This document shows, one piece after another, positions 29,208 to 38,903 of a stretch of 64,000 bases of DNA (position 1 is its first letter; each line of letters begins with the position of its first letter). The position numbers and the translations under genes are program-made. The notes under the pieces are model-generated. The model made no database searches. It worked only from the letters and a program-made list of their open reading frames with translations, and was not told the DNA's origin. This DNA is from Mobilicoccus caccae (lineage in GTDB: Bacteria > Actinomycetota > Actinomycetes > Actinomycetales > Dermatophilaceae): positions 911,199 through 975,198 of the forward strand of contig NZ_BSUO01000001.1 of NCBI RefSeq assembly GCF_030161635.1, given 5' to 3'.

Positions 29208-30761
29208 CGGGCTTGCCGTCGCCGGACGGATCGCGTCGATCGGGCCCCTCGTTCCCCGTCGCCGTGTCGGAGTCGCCGGGCTTCGTGGGCCACGGACCCG
29301 CGTCGGCGGGACCCTCGTCGGCGTGAGCCTCACCCTCGACGTCGACCCGCTTGCGGGCGTCCTCACCGGCGAGGATCGCCTCGAGGGCGGCGTCGAGGTC
29401 GTCCCCGAGTTCGGAGGTGCCCGACCCGGCGGTGCGCTCGACGAAGCCGAGCGGGTCGTCCAGGTCCTCGGCGCCAGGGGCGACGTCGGGATGGGCCCAG
29501 GCGGCGTCACGGGTCGTCGCGTCGGAGGCGTCCTCCAGCGCCCGCCACAGGTTGGCGGCGTCGCGCAGGCGGCGCGGACGCAGCTCCAACCCCACGAGCT
29601 GGCCGAACAGCTGCTCGGAGACACCACCGGCGGCGCGACGGCGCCGGACGGCCTCACCGAGAGCGGCGGCCTGCGGCAGGTGTCCGGCGGTGGCCTTGTC
29701 CGTCACGACGTCGACCCAACCCTCCACGAGCGCCAGCAGCGTCTCGAGGCGGGTGAGCGCGGCCTTCTGGGCCGGGCTCGGGTCGGAGGTGAACAGCGAA
29801 TCGGTGAGCGCCTCCTGCATGGCCTGCGGGTCGCTCGGGTCGAGCCCGGCGACCTTGGCCTCGATGCCCTCGGTGTCGATCGAGATGTCGCGGGCGTAGG
29901 CCTGGACGGCGGTGACGAGCTGCGGCCCGAGCCACGGCGCACCGGCGAACAGCCGCACGCGCGCGGCCTCGCGGACCGCCAGGTAGAGCTGGACCTGCGC
30001 CGCGTCGATCTCGAGGCCCTCGGCGAACTCGGCGATGTTGCCGGGCAGCACCACGACGGCACCGTTCGCCACGAGGGGGAGCCCGACCTCGGTGCCCGTG
30101 AGGACGTCGCCGGCGAGCACGCCGACGGCCCGGCCGATCTGCGCGCCGAACATCGAGCTGCTCATGCGCGTGAGCATCGGCTCCATCTGGCCGAGCACGG
30201 CCGACAGGTCCATCCCCGGGGGAGCCCCGGCATCCCGGGCATCGCCATGCCTTCGGGCAGCCCCTGCTCACCGAGCTGGTCGAGCTGGCTCTTGAGAGCC
30301 GAGGTGATCGCGGCGTTGACGCCCTGGGCGACCGGAGAGACGAGCTTGCCCCACATCGGCATGGTCTCGGCCACCCACTCGGCGCGGCTCCACGCCTTGA
30401 CGACACCGGCACCGGGGGAGTCGAACGAGGTGACCTCGTCCAGCCACATCCCGGCGACGCGCCCGGCCTCCTCGGCGGCCCGTCGCTGCTGGTCACCCAC
30501 GGAGGCGTCACCGCCCTCGGCCGCGACGGTCTTGCGTGCGACGTCGGCGCAGAGGTCGAGGTCGACGCCGTCGGTGGGCGGCGCGGAGAACATCGCCTGG
30601 AGCTGGGCACCGAGCATCGCCATCATGGACGGGTCGATGCGGTCGAGGCCCATGGACTTCATCGCCTCGGCCATCGCCGGGTCCCCGCCGCCCAGCAGCT
30701 GCTCGAACAGCTTGCCGAAGTCGGGCTGCTCGGGCTCGTTCGGGTGGGACGGGTTGGACAT
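29194..30761 (-). CDS. Zincin_2 (DUF2342) family protein without HExxH (one frame break)
   Basis: About 522 residues after adding one base at the run 30218-30222, giving GLPPGMDLSAVLGQM or the close alternative LPRGMDLS. The ATG at 30761 has GGGAG upstream. The family look is clear: PDFGKLFEQLLGGGDPAM at the start, SSMFGAQIGRAVG and a long helical middle. Where active members have an HExxH-type motif, this protein reads ALVEGWVDVVT, so it is probably non-catalytic like the Rv3195 group. The last 90 residues are acidic and low-complexity. Operon with the YwiC-like gene. Function unknown. Confidence 0.8.
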
Positions 30762-30955
30762 CAGGACTCCCATCTGCCTGAGACACTGTCTTCTCCACCT
30801 AACCACGGGCGGCTCCGGGAGGTTCCCGCGGACCAGGTCCGCGCGGGTCTTCGTCCCACGTATCGTCCGTTCGGCGTCCCGCATGTCGACGGTCGCCGCC
30901 GGTGGGGGCTGATGCAGCCCTCGCCTTCACGCATGACGATGAGGAGTCGAGACCC

Positions 30956-31381
30956 ATGTCGCAGGTTCCGCCGCTGGTGGCCGTGAGCGAGACGCCGTTG
31001 TCGGTCGACGAGGTGCTCCGCGCCGTGGCCCACCCGCGCGTCGGAGGTGTCGTCACCTTCCTCGGGGTCGTGCGCGACCACGACGGGGGCAAGGACGTCG
31101 GCGCGCTCGACTACTCCGCGCACCCCTCGGCGCTCACGGCTCTGACCGAGCTGGTGGAGGCCACCCTGCGCCGCGAGGGGGTCGTCACCGCCGCCGCCGT
31201 GCACCGCAAGGGTCACCTGGAGATCGGTGACCTCGCGGTGGTCCTCGCGGTCGGCGCCGAGCACCGTGGCCAGGCCTTCGACGCCTGCCGGGCGCTCATC
31301 GACGACCTCAAGGCGCAGGTCCCGATCTGGAAGCACCAGGTGTTCGCCGACGGGTCGGACGAGTGGGTCGGCACGCCGTGA
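30956..31381 (+). CDS. moaE: Molybdopterin synthase catalytic subunit
   Basis: 141 residues. MoaE motifs: GGVVTFLGVVRDHDGG, VHRKGHLEIGD (with the active-site Lys) and PIWKHQVFADG. It inserts sulfur, carried by MoaD, into precursor Z to make molybdopterin. GAGGAG precedes the ATG at 30956 by about 10 nt. No moaD is adjacent. The stop overlaps the GTG of the PDZ-Lon gene, so the two are translationally coupled. Confidence 0.92.
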   Translation: MSQVPPLVAVSETPLSVDEVLRAVAHPRVGGVVTFLGVVRDHDGGKDVGALDYSAHPSALTALTELVEATLRREGVVTAAAVHRKGHLEIGDLAVVLAVGAEHRGQAFDACRALIDDLKAQVPIWKHQVFADGSDEWVGTP

Positions 31382-32550
31382 GGGGTTTTCGACGCCGAGA
31401 CCCCCGAGATCGCACCCGGATCGGGGACATCCCACCCGAGCAGGCGCAGGACGGTCACGACGCGCCGGACCCGCAGGTGAGCGGATCCCCAGATCGCCGA
31501 GGCCGGCAGCCCCTGCTCGGCCGGACGCTGTCGCTCCTGCTGTTGCTCGTGGTCGTGGTCGGTCTGGTGGCGCAGTTCGTCACCCTGCCGTTCGTCATCC
31601 TGCGCCCCGGGCCGGCGGTCGACGTGATCGGCAAGCCCGAACAGGGCGCACCGGTCGTCACCGTCGAGGGCGCCCGCACCTACCCCACCTCCGGCGCGCT
31701 CTACTTCACGACGGTGGCCCAGTACGGAGGGCCGGACCGGCGTCCCAGCGCGTGGGACGTGCTCGGAGCGACCATCGACCCGCGCAGCGAGATCCGGCGT
31801 GAGGAGGAGGTGTTCCCGCCGCAGGTGACCCAGCAGCAGGTCAAGGAGCAGAACAGCGCCGCGATGACCCACTCCCAGGAGGGTGCGGTGGCCGTCGCGC
31901 TCCGTGAGCTCGGTCGGCCCGTGACGGAGGCGGCCGTCGTGGCCGAGGTGATCCCCGACGGACCGGCCCAGGGCGTGCTGCAGAAGGATGACGTCATCAC
32001 GGCGGTGGGCAGCACGAAGATCACGCGGGCGCCTCAGCTGACCGACGAGATCCAGAAGGCCACCGGTGCTGTCACCCTCACCCTGACCAGGGGCGGAGCG
32101 TCCATGAGTAAGACCATCACTCCGGTCGAGCAGCAGGGGCGGCGGCTCGTCGGCGTCCTGGTGCAGCCGACGTTCTCCTTCGGGGTGGACGTCACGATCC
32201 ACGCCGGCGACGTCGGTGGCCCGTCGGCGGGGATGATGTTCGCCCTCGGTGTGTACGACACCCTCACCCCGGGCGCGTTGACGGGTGGGCAACGGATCGC
32301 GGGCACCGGCACGATGAACTCCACCGGCGCGGTCGGGGCCATCGGCGGTCTGCCGCAGAAGATGGACGGCGCCAAGGCCTCGGGGGCCACGTTCTTCCTG
32401 GCCCCGAAGGACAACTGTGCCGACGTGCCCGGCAACGTCCCCGACGGGCTGACCGTCACCCCCGTGGACACCTTCGAGGTGGCGCTGCACGCCGTGCAGG
32501 AGATCGCCGCGGGCAAGGGAGACGCGCTGCCGCGCTGCCCGGGAGTCTGA
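31378..32550 (+). CDS. PDZ/Lon-domain membrane serine protease
   Basis: 390 residues. One N-terminal membrane anchor (LSLLLLLVVVVGLVAQF), a PDZ domain around residues 180-250 (VIPDGPAQGVLQKDDVITAV), then a Lon-type catalytic domain with the Ser in GGPSAGMMF and the Lys in KASGATFF forming the dyad. Equivalent to Rv3194c by sequence type and position. The active domain faces outside. GTG 31378 overlaps the moaE stop; a conserved start a little further in is possible. Confidence 0.9.
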   Translation: MRGFRRRDPRDRTRIGDIPPEQAQDGHDAPDPQVSGSPDRRGRQPLLGRTLSLLLLLVVVVGLVAQFVTLPFVILRPGPAVDVIGKPEQGAPVVTVEGARTYPTSGALYFTTVAQYGGPDRRPSAWDVLGATIDPRSEIRREEEVFPPQVTQQQVKEQNSAAMTHSQEGAVAVALRELGRPVTEAAVVAEVIPDGPAQGVLQKDDVITAVGSTKITRAPQLTDEIQKATGAVTLTLTRGGASMSKTITPVEQQGRRLVGVLVQPTFSFGVDVTIHAGDVGGPSAGMMFALGVYDTLTPGALTGGQRIAGTGTMNSTGAVGAIGGLPQKMDGAKASGATFFLAPKDNCADVPGNVPDGLTVTPVDTFEVALHAVQEIAAGKGDALPRCPGV

Positions 32551-32565
32551 TCCGGCGCGCCCGCC

Positions 32566-33168
32566 TCAGTCCTGGAGCGTGGCGGCCAGAGCGCTGATCA
32601 GGCCGGGGGCGATGTCCTCGCCGGAGGCCACCTGGTCGTCGCTGTCGTGAGCACGCTGACGCACGAGGCAGACGCGCTCGCCGTCGCGCAGCACCGCTGC
32701 GAGCAGCCGGATGTCGGCGCGATCCGGATGATCGAGGAGCGCCTGGGTCGCCGCGGCCGGGTCGTCGGGGAGATCCTGCTCCGCCTCCGGGGGCAGGACG
32801 ATGCGCTCCACCGCGACCGCCACCCCGTCGACCTGAGGCGGCCACGCGATCTGGGCCAGCAGTTCTTCGACGTCCTGGTGCGAGGGCAGGTCGTCCTGCT
32901 CGACGGAGACGTACGACGACCCGGGGGCGGGCGGCCCGTCCTCCTCGGTCTCGTCCGCCGCCCCGACGCCGTCGGGCCGGTCGCTGCGGTCGTGCTCGTC
33001 GTGCTCACGCAGATGGTCGGCGAGCCCGGGCTCGGCGTCGGCGAACTGCGCGCCGTCGACGAGCGCGAACAGGCGGATGGGTTGGTCCCATCCGGCGGCG
33101 GCCACGTATTTCTCGGCCTCGATCGCGCACGAGAGCAGGGGCGGGTGGACGGGGATGAACTCGGTCAC
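32566..33168 (-). CDS. PPA1309 family protein
   Basis: 200 residues from a GTG at 33168. Conserved stretches FIPVHPPLLSCAIEAEKYVAAAGWDQPIRLFALV and DIAPGLISALAATL at the end identify the actinobacterial PPA1309 family, which has no known function. The middle is an acidic insert (DEHDRSDRPDG). It lies between the PDZ-Lon and UPF0182 genes as in many actinobacteria, on the opposite strand to both. Confidence 0.85.
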   Translation of the reverse strand: MTEFIPVHPPLLSCAIEAEKYVAAAGWDQPIRLFALVDGAQFADAEPGLADHLREHDEHDRSDRPDGVGAADETEEDGPPAPGSSYVSVEQDDLPSHQDVEELLAQIAWPPQVDGVAVAVERIVLPPEAEQDLPDDPAAATQALLDHPDRADIRLLAAVLRDGERVCLVRQRAHDSDDQVASGEDIAPGLISALAATLQD

Positions 33169-33406
33169 CGGCTCATCGTGCCAAACGACCGCCGCCGGCG
33201 CGCGGACCGGTCGACGCGCCGCTGGAGGCCGGTCCACCGGCGATCACCGGCGGGCCATGTCGCAGATGTCCGGTGCGACTTCGCCGGGACGGGTTCTCGT
33301 ATCGACGTGCGCGCTGGGTACGGTGGTGTTCGACACACCTGCCCGCGGGCCACGTGCCTCGATGCGGCGGTGTGCGTAGGCACACGACAGGACAGGTGGA
33401 CACAGC

Positions 33407-36400
33407 GTGAGTGACCAGACCCCCCGGCCCGGCGACGACGTGCCCGAGGGTGGTGGCGGCAGCACACCGCGCGGATTCGGCGGCCCGGGTGGTTTCGGTG
33501 GGCCGACGGGTCCTGGCGGACCTGCCGGACCGGGACGCCCCGGCGGATTCGGTGGCCGGGGCGGCGGGCGGGGAGTTCCTCCGCCGGCGGCGCTCAGCGC
33601 AAGCCGAGCAAGTTCGGTCTGACGCTCGCGATCGTCCTCGTCCTTCTCGGCGCTCTCGCGGCGGGAGCGACGTTCTGGACCGACGTGCTCTGGTTCTCCT
33701 CGGTGGGCTACTCCCAGGTGTTGTGGACCCGCATCGGCGCCCAGGCCGGCCTGTTCTTCGTCGCCGCGCTCATCGTGGGCGGTCTGGTGGCGCTGTCGTT
33801 GATCGTCGCCTACCGCTCCCGGCCCATCTACGCGCCCTCGGACCCGCAGCAGGAGGCGCTGGACCGGTACCGCGAGATCCTCGACCCGCTGCGTCGCATC
33901 GGCCTCATCGTGGCGCCGCTGATCTTCGGCGCCTTCGCCGGCCTCGCCGCGGCGAGCCAGTGGCAGACGCTGCTGTTGTGGATCAACGCCCAGCCCTTCG
34001 GTACGGCCGACCCCACGTTCGGCATGGACGTCGGGTTCTTCGTGTTCACGCTGCCGTGGCTGCAGTTCCTCGTCTCCTTCGGCACGATGGCGCTCGTCCT
34101 CGCCCTCGTCACCGCGGCCGTGACGCACTACGTGTACGGCGGGCTCCAGCTGGCCGGCGGCGGTCCGCGCACGACGACGGCGGCCCGCGTCCACCTCTCG
34201 ATCCTCGCCGCCCTGCTCGTGCTGCTGCGAGCCGTCTCCTACTGGCTGGAGCGGTACGAGCTGTCGACGCAGACCGGCAACCTCATCACGGGTCTGCAGT
34301 ACACCGACAACAACGCGGTCCTGCCCACCAAGGCCATCCTCGCCATCGCCGCGCTCATCTGCGCCGGGCTGTTCGTGGCCACCATCTGGAGCCGGTCCTG
34401 GCGTCTGCCGATGATCGGTCTGGGCATGCTGCTCGTCACCTCCCTCGTGGTCGGCAGCCTGTACCCGCTCGCGTTCCAGAACCTGCGGGTGCAGCCCTCC
34501 GAGCAGTACCTGGAGGCGGAGTTCATCCAGAAGAACATCGACGCCACCCGGGCCGCCTACGGGTTCGACGACATCAAGAAGGAGGAGTACAACGCCACGA
34601 CCGAGGCCTCGCCCGGCCAGTTGCGTGAGGACGCCGCGACGGTCCCCGGCATCCGCCTCCTCGACCCGACGATCGTGCCCCGCACCTTCACCCAGACCCA
34701 GGGTCTGCGCCGCTACTACGGCTTCCCCGACGTCCTGGACGTCGACCGCTACTCGATCGAGGGCCAGACCCGCGACACGGTGATCGCGGCGCGCGAGCTC
34801 GACCTCAACGGTGTGCCGCAGCGCAACTGGGTCAACGACCACACGGTCTACACCCACGGCTACGGCGTCGTCGCGGCCTACGGCAACCGCCAGACCAGCG
34901 ACGGCGAGCCGAGCTATTACGTGCGCGACATCCCGCCACGAGGCGAGCTCGGTGAGTTCGAGCCGCGCATCTACTTCGGCGAGCGGTCCACCCAATACTC
35001 GATCGTCGGCAAGTCCGATGGCGGCAACGATCGCGAACTCGACTTCCAGTCGGCCGAGGGCGAGCAGTACAACACCTACGCCGGTGGCGGCGGTGTGGCG
35101 ATGGACAACATCGTCAAGCGGGCCGCGTACGCCATCAAGTACCGCGAGTACCGCATCATGCTGTCCGAGCAGGTCGGCGACTACTCGACGATGCTGGACC
35201 ACCGCACGCCTCGCGAGCGGGTGGAGCGGGTGGCGCCCTGGCTCACCCTCGACGGCAACGCCTACCCGGCGGTCGTCGACGGGCGCGTCCAGTGGATCAT
35301 CGACGCCTACACGACCTCGGCCAACTACCCGTATTCGCAGAAGCAGTCGCTGGAGACGGCGACGACCGACGCCGTCACCTCGCGCGCCCAGAGCGTCGAG
35401 GCGGTCCGCTCCGGTGAGGTCAACTACATCCGCAACTCGGTCAAGGCGACCGTGGACGCCAGCTCCGGTGAGGTGCGTCTCTACAGCTGGGACGACCAGG
35501 ACCCGCTGCTCAAGGCGTGGAGCGCGGCGTTCAGCGACACCGTGCGTCCGATGACGGAGATCAGCGGTGACCTGATGTCGCACCTGCGCTACCCCGAGGA
35601 CCTGTTCAAGGTGCAGCGCCAGCTCATCACGCGCTACCACATCACCGACGCGGGTAGCTTCTACACCGGTGGTGAGTACTGGAAGGTGCCGGAGGACCCG
35701 ACCTCGGGTAACCCGGGCCAGGCCGGTCTGCCCGACCAGCCTCCGTACTACCTCTCGATCGCGATGCCGGGGCAGGAGAGCCCGTCGTTCTCCCTGACGA
35801 CGTCGTTCTCGCCGGTGGGTGCGGATCGCCCCTACCTGACGGGCTTCATGGCCGTCGACTCCGACGCGGGCTCCGAGGCCGGTAAACGCCGTGAGGGTTA
35901 CGGCGCGATGCGGCTGCTGGCCCTGCCGAGCTCGACGAACGTGCCGGGTCCGACGCAGGTGCAGAACCGGATCGACTCCTCGAACGACAACTCCGAGGAG
36001 TTCGGCCTGACGCTGAGCCAGTTCCTCAACCTCAACAGTCAGGGTGGCTCGCGGGTGCACAAGGGCAACCTGTTGACGTTGCCCGTCGGTGGCGGTCTGC
36101 TCTACGTGCAGCCCGAGTACGTCAGTGGTACCGCAGGGTCGACCTACCCGCGTCTGCAGGCGGTCGTCGTCTCCTTCGGTAACGACATCGCCTGGGCCTC
36201 GACGCTCGACGCCGCGCTGGACGAGCTGTTCCAGGGCGATTCCGGCGCGCAGGCCGGGGACAGTGGGGTCTCACCGACGCCGGAGAAGCCGGGCGCGACG
36301 CCGACCCCGGGGCAGACACCCTCACCCTCGCCGACGCAGAGCGAGCAGCCGCAGGAGCTGCAGACGGCGTTGGCCGACGTCCGGCGTCACTACGACGCGG

Positions 36401-36576
36401 GTCAGAAGGCCATGCAGGCCGGAGACTGGGCCGCCTACGGCGAGGCTCAGAAGCAGCTCGACGCCGCGATCAAGCGGGCCATCGAACTGCAGCCCGAGCG
36501 GGGCCGGGTCTCGGTGCCGACGTCCACGGCGTCGCCGGCTCCGAGCCCGACGGCCACGGGGACGCCGACCGGCTGA
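33407..36576 (+). CDS. UPF0182 family membrane protein (one frame break)
   Basis: About 1,056 residues after adding one G in the run 33570-33573 (restoring GGAQRKPSKFG). GTG 33407 starts a Gly/Pro-rich cytosolic tail (about 60 residues). Seven hydrophobic segments follow up to about residue 370, then a large extracytoplasmic domain with VPRTFTQTQGLRRYYGF, HTVYTHGYGVVAAYG and PPRGELGEF. The C-terminus is Pro/Thr-rich. Equivalent to Rv3193c; function unknown, possibly envelope related. A perfect 22-bp terminator hairpin follows the stop. Confidence 0.9.
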
Positions 36577-36590
36577 TCGAGCGCAGTGCG

Positions 36591-36640
36591 AATCGGGCGT
36601 CCGACGTGGTGACCGGATCACCACGTCGGACGCCCGATTT
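36591..36640 (+). terminator. Terminator of UPF0182 gene
   Basis: 22-bp perfect arms (36591-36612, 36618-36639), loop CCGGA, short T tail (ATTT). The tail overlaps the -35 of the following tRNA gene. Confidence 0.85.
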
Positions 36641-36668
36641 GGACGATGGGAGGGCCCTCGCGTAAGGT
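36639..36668 (+). promoter_or_regulatory. tRNA-fMet promoter
   Basis: TTGGAC (36639-36644), spacer 18, TAAGGT (36663-36668); the tRNA begins 12 nt later. Confidence 0.6.
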
Positions 36669-36680
36669 GGTGTTCACCGA

Positions 36681-36757
36681 CGCGGGGTGGAGCAGTTCGG
36701 TAGCTCGCCGGGCTCATAACCCGGAGGTCGCAGGTTCAAATCCTGCCCCCGCTACCA
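36681..36757 (+). tRNA. Initiator tRNA-fMet (CAU)
   Basis: 77 nt with encoded CCA. Anticodon CAU in CTCATAA, three G-C pairs (GGG/CCC) in the anticodon stem, T-loop TTCAAAT, and an unpaired first position (C1 opposite U72), all features of the initiator rather than elongator or Ile tRNA. Confidence 0.95.
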
Positions 36758-36760
36758 CAG

Positions 36761-36800
36761 AAGGGCCCCTGATCAGCGGAAACGCCGATCAGGGGCCTTT
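36761..36800 (+). terminator. tRNA terminator
   Basis: 14-bp stem AAGGGCCCCTGATC / GATCAGGGGCCTTT, including a G-U pair, with an inner GCG/CGC closing a GAAA loop, directly after the tRNA. Confidence 0.85.
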
Positions 36801-36873
36801 GTCATGCCTACGCACGGAGGCTCCCGCCGCCGTGACCCGTCGATGTGAAGTAGCTGGTCGACCGCCCCCAGGC

Positions 36874-37215
36874 TCAGGTCTTGGTCTCGTGCGGGTGGTT
36901 CGTCGACACGCGGATCAATACGACCTCCATCTCCTCGACGTAGAACCAGATCCGCGCACCGCCGGCCAGCTTGTGCTGCCCCTGCTCGTGTGTGCGACCG
37001 TCGCGTGTGACTGTGGCCAGGTCATCCTTGAGGGGGTAGTTGTCGGCAGTCCTGTCGCAGGGCCGGGTCGTCAAGAACTCCCAGGCGTCGACCACAACGC
37101 CGCGTTGTACGGCCAGGAGGTCTTGCCACCCTTTGGCCGCCTGACGGGTACCGAAGACGACCTTGAACTCGGACTTACGCAGCGGTCGTTCCACTCGGGA
37201 ACTGCGCTTCGCCAC
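36874..37215 (-). CDS. RelE/ParE-superfamily toxin
   Basis: 113 residues from a GTG at 37215, five bases after the antitoxin stop. The fold signature is the last half: basic helix region, LKDDLATV, then GGARIWFYVEEMEVVLIRVSTNHPHETK, the terminal beta strands of RelE-like mRNA interferases. The NHPHETK end is characteristic. Expected role: ribosome-dependent mRNA cleavage, held in check by the upstream protein. Second gene of a two-gene operon. Confidence 0.78.
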   Translation of the reverse strand: MAKRSSRVERPLRKSEFKVVFGTRQAAKGWQDLLAVQRGVVVDAWEFLTTRPCDRTADNYPLKDDLATVTRDGRTHEQGQHKLAGGARIWFYVEEMEVVLIRVSTNHPHETKT

Positions 37216-37220
37216 CCAGA

Positions 37221-37676
37221 TCAGTCCGTGGGGTGCGGGACCGGAGTCGGCTCGTCGAGCCAGTCGAGCTGGGAGTCGGTGGTGTAGCCGGCAGCCCTGC
37301 TTGCGGCAGTCTCACGCCAGGCGACGATTTCGGCCAGGAACGGCGTGAAGTCCTTGATGGACGCACAGGCGCGCGCGCTGTGGACGATCTCGTTCGCAAA
37401 CATGTCCCGACCTGCAGGAGTAAGGAACCCCATCCAGGGGAAACGATCTGCAAGGCGATCGACGAAGGGGACCTCGTCGGGGCCAAGTGACGCGGCGATG
37501 AGGTCAGCCGCCATGGTGAGCACGGTGAACTGATCGTCGCGCTCGCTCTTGCGCGTGAGGATGAGGGTCTCGCCGTCACGACGAGTGATCTCGACCGGAC
37601 CCTGATCGGCAGCGTGGAAGACCTCGGAACCCCTGCGGGAGAGGTCGGAAGAGGATGCACGAGTCATGAGGGCCAT
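37221..37676 (-). CDS. Phd/YefM-like antitoxin with long C-terminus
   Basis: 151 residues from the ATG at 37676; in-frame ATGs at 37685 and 37667 are alternatives. 37676 is favoured because it lies 7 nt after the -10, giving a leaderless message. The N-terminus (TRASSSDLSRRGSEVFHAADQGPVEITRRDGETLILTRK) is the DNA-binding Phd-type half. The remaining 100 residues (to PVPHPTD) are longer than in typical Phd proteins and should bind the toxin. It presumably represses the operon through the palindrome in the promoter. Confidence 0.75.
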   Translation of the reverse strand: MALMTRASSSDLSRRGSEVFHAADQGPVEITRRDGETLILTRKSERDDQFTVLTMAADLIAASLGPDEVPFVDRLADRFPWMGFLTPAGRDMFANEIVHSARACASIKDFTPFLAEIVAWRETAASRAAGYTTDSQLDWLDEPTPVPHPTD

Positions 37677-37683
37677 GACAGAC

Positions 37684-37713
37684 ATTGTTTCTGAATACGT
37701 TCAGAAGTGTCAA
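37684..37713 (-). promoter_or_regulatory. Toxin-antitoxin promoter with embedded operator
   Basis: Minus-strand -35 TTGACA (37713-37708) and -10 AACAAT (37689-37684), spacer 18. The palindrome TTCTGAA-TACG-TTCAGAA (37689-37706) fills the spacer, an ideal site for autorepression. Confidence 0.75.
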
Positions 37714-37745
37714 GCGGTGCCGGGAGGTGTCAGCGCCGAGGGTTC

Positions 37746-38708
37746 TCAGGTGTCGGCGCGGTCGTTCAGCCCCATGAGTGTGAGGAGTTCCCAGGCGCTG
37801 TGGGCGGCGGCGAGACCGGTGATGCCCGCGTGGTCGTAGGCCGGTGCCACCTCCACGACGTCGCCGCCGATGATGTCCAGGCCACGCAGCCGGCGCAGCA
37901 CCGAGAAGAACTCACGGGTGCTGATCCCCGCCACCTCGGGCGTTCCCGTGCCCGGCGCCTGCGACGGGTCGAGCACGTCGATATCGATCGACACGTATAC
38001 CGGGCGGGAACCGAGCCGGCCGCGGATCTGCTCGGCGATGCTCTGCATCGACTGCTCCTGGAACGCCTCGCTCCGGATGATGGCGAAGCCGGCCCGGCGG
38101 TCGTCGACCAACTCCTCGGGATCGTAGATCCCGCCACGGATGCCGACGTGCTGGCAGTGCTCGAGGTCGAGCAGCCCTTCCTCGGCCGCACGGCGGAACG
38201 GGGAGCCGTGCCAGACGTCCGCGCCGTGCAGCACGTCCCAGGTGTCGAGGTGGGCATCGAAGTGCAGGACCGCCAGCGGCCCGTGAACCCCCGCCGCAGC
38301 CCGCAACAGCGGGAGCGCGATCGTGTGGTCGCCACCGAGCGCCAGGATCCTCGTCCCCCCGGCCACGAGGCGCGCGGCGTGCGCATGGATCGTCTCGACG
38401 GCCCGGCCGATGTCGTAGGGGCCGACGCCGATGTCTCCGGCATCGACGACCTGCCGATCCCGGAAGGGGAAGGTGTCGTGGGACTGGTGGTAGGGATGGA
38501 GTTGGCGCGAGTTCTCGCGAATGTGCGCCGGCCCGAAACGGGCCCCGGGCCGAAAGCTCGTGCCCGAATCGAACGGGATGCCCAGGACCGCGAGATCGGC
38601 GTGTTCGACGTCCTCGATCCTCGGAAGCAGGGCGAAGGTGGCGATCCCTACGTAACGGGGAAGATCGGGATCGTCGCGCTGCCCGGTGATCCGTCGGTCG
38701 TTCGTCAT
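37746..38708 (-). CDS. speB: Agmatinase / ureohydrolase
   Basis: 320 residues. Dinuclear manganese motifs of the arginase family: GGDHTIALP, HFDAHLDTWD and SIDIDVLDP. GTSFRPGARFGPAHIRENSR marks the agmatinase rather than arginase branch. It splits agmatine to putrescine and urea, though guanidino acids are possible alternatives. GGGAGG lies 7 nt before the ATG at 38708. Divergent from mscR with no obvious link. Confidence 0.85.
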   Translation of the reverse strand: MTNDRRITGQRDDPDLPRYVGIATFALLPRIEDVEHADLAVLGIPFDSGTSFRPGARFGPAHIRENSRQLHPYHQSHDTFPFRDRQVVDAGDIGVGPYDIGRAVETIHAHAARLVAGGTRILALGGDHTIALPLLRAAAGVHGPLAVLHFDAHLDTWDVLHGADVWHGSPFRRAAEEGLLDLEHCQHVGIRGGIYDPEELVDDRRAGFAIIRSEAFQEQSMQSIAEQIRGRLGSRPVYVSIDIDVLDPSQAPGTGTPEVAGISTREFFSVLRRLRGLDIIGGDVVEVAPAYDHAGITGLAAAHSAWELLTLMGLNDRADT

Positions 38709-38903
38709 CGACGATCCTCCCTCTGCGGCGCTCTCGGCTCGCGCGGCCCGGGCGAGGCGCCGTCGCGCCATGAGCCTCACGTCCGAGCCTAGGTCATCGG
38801 GTGCGGCCGGAGCCCGTCGCCGCGGCAGGTCCCGGTCGAGTACCCATTCCCCTGGCGCGGCTGATTGAATGGCGATCACCACAGCGCCGACGAAAGGGCA
38901 GTG

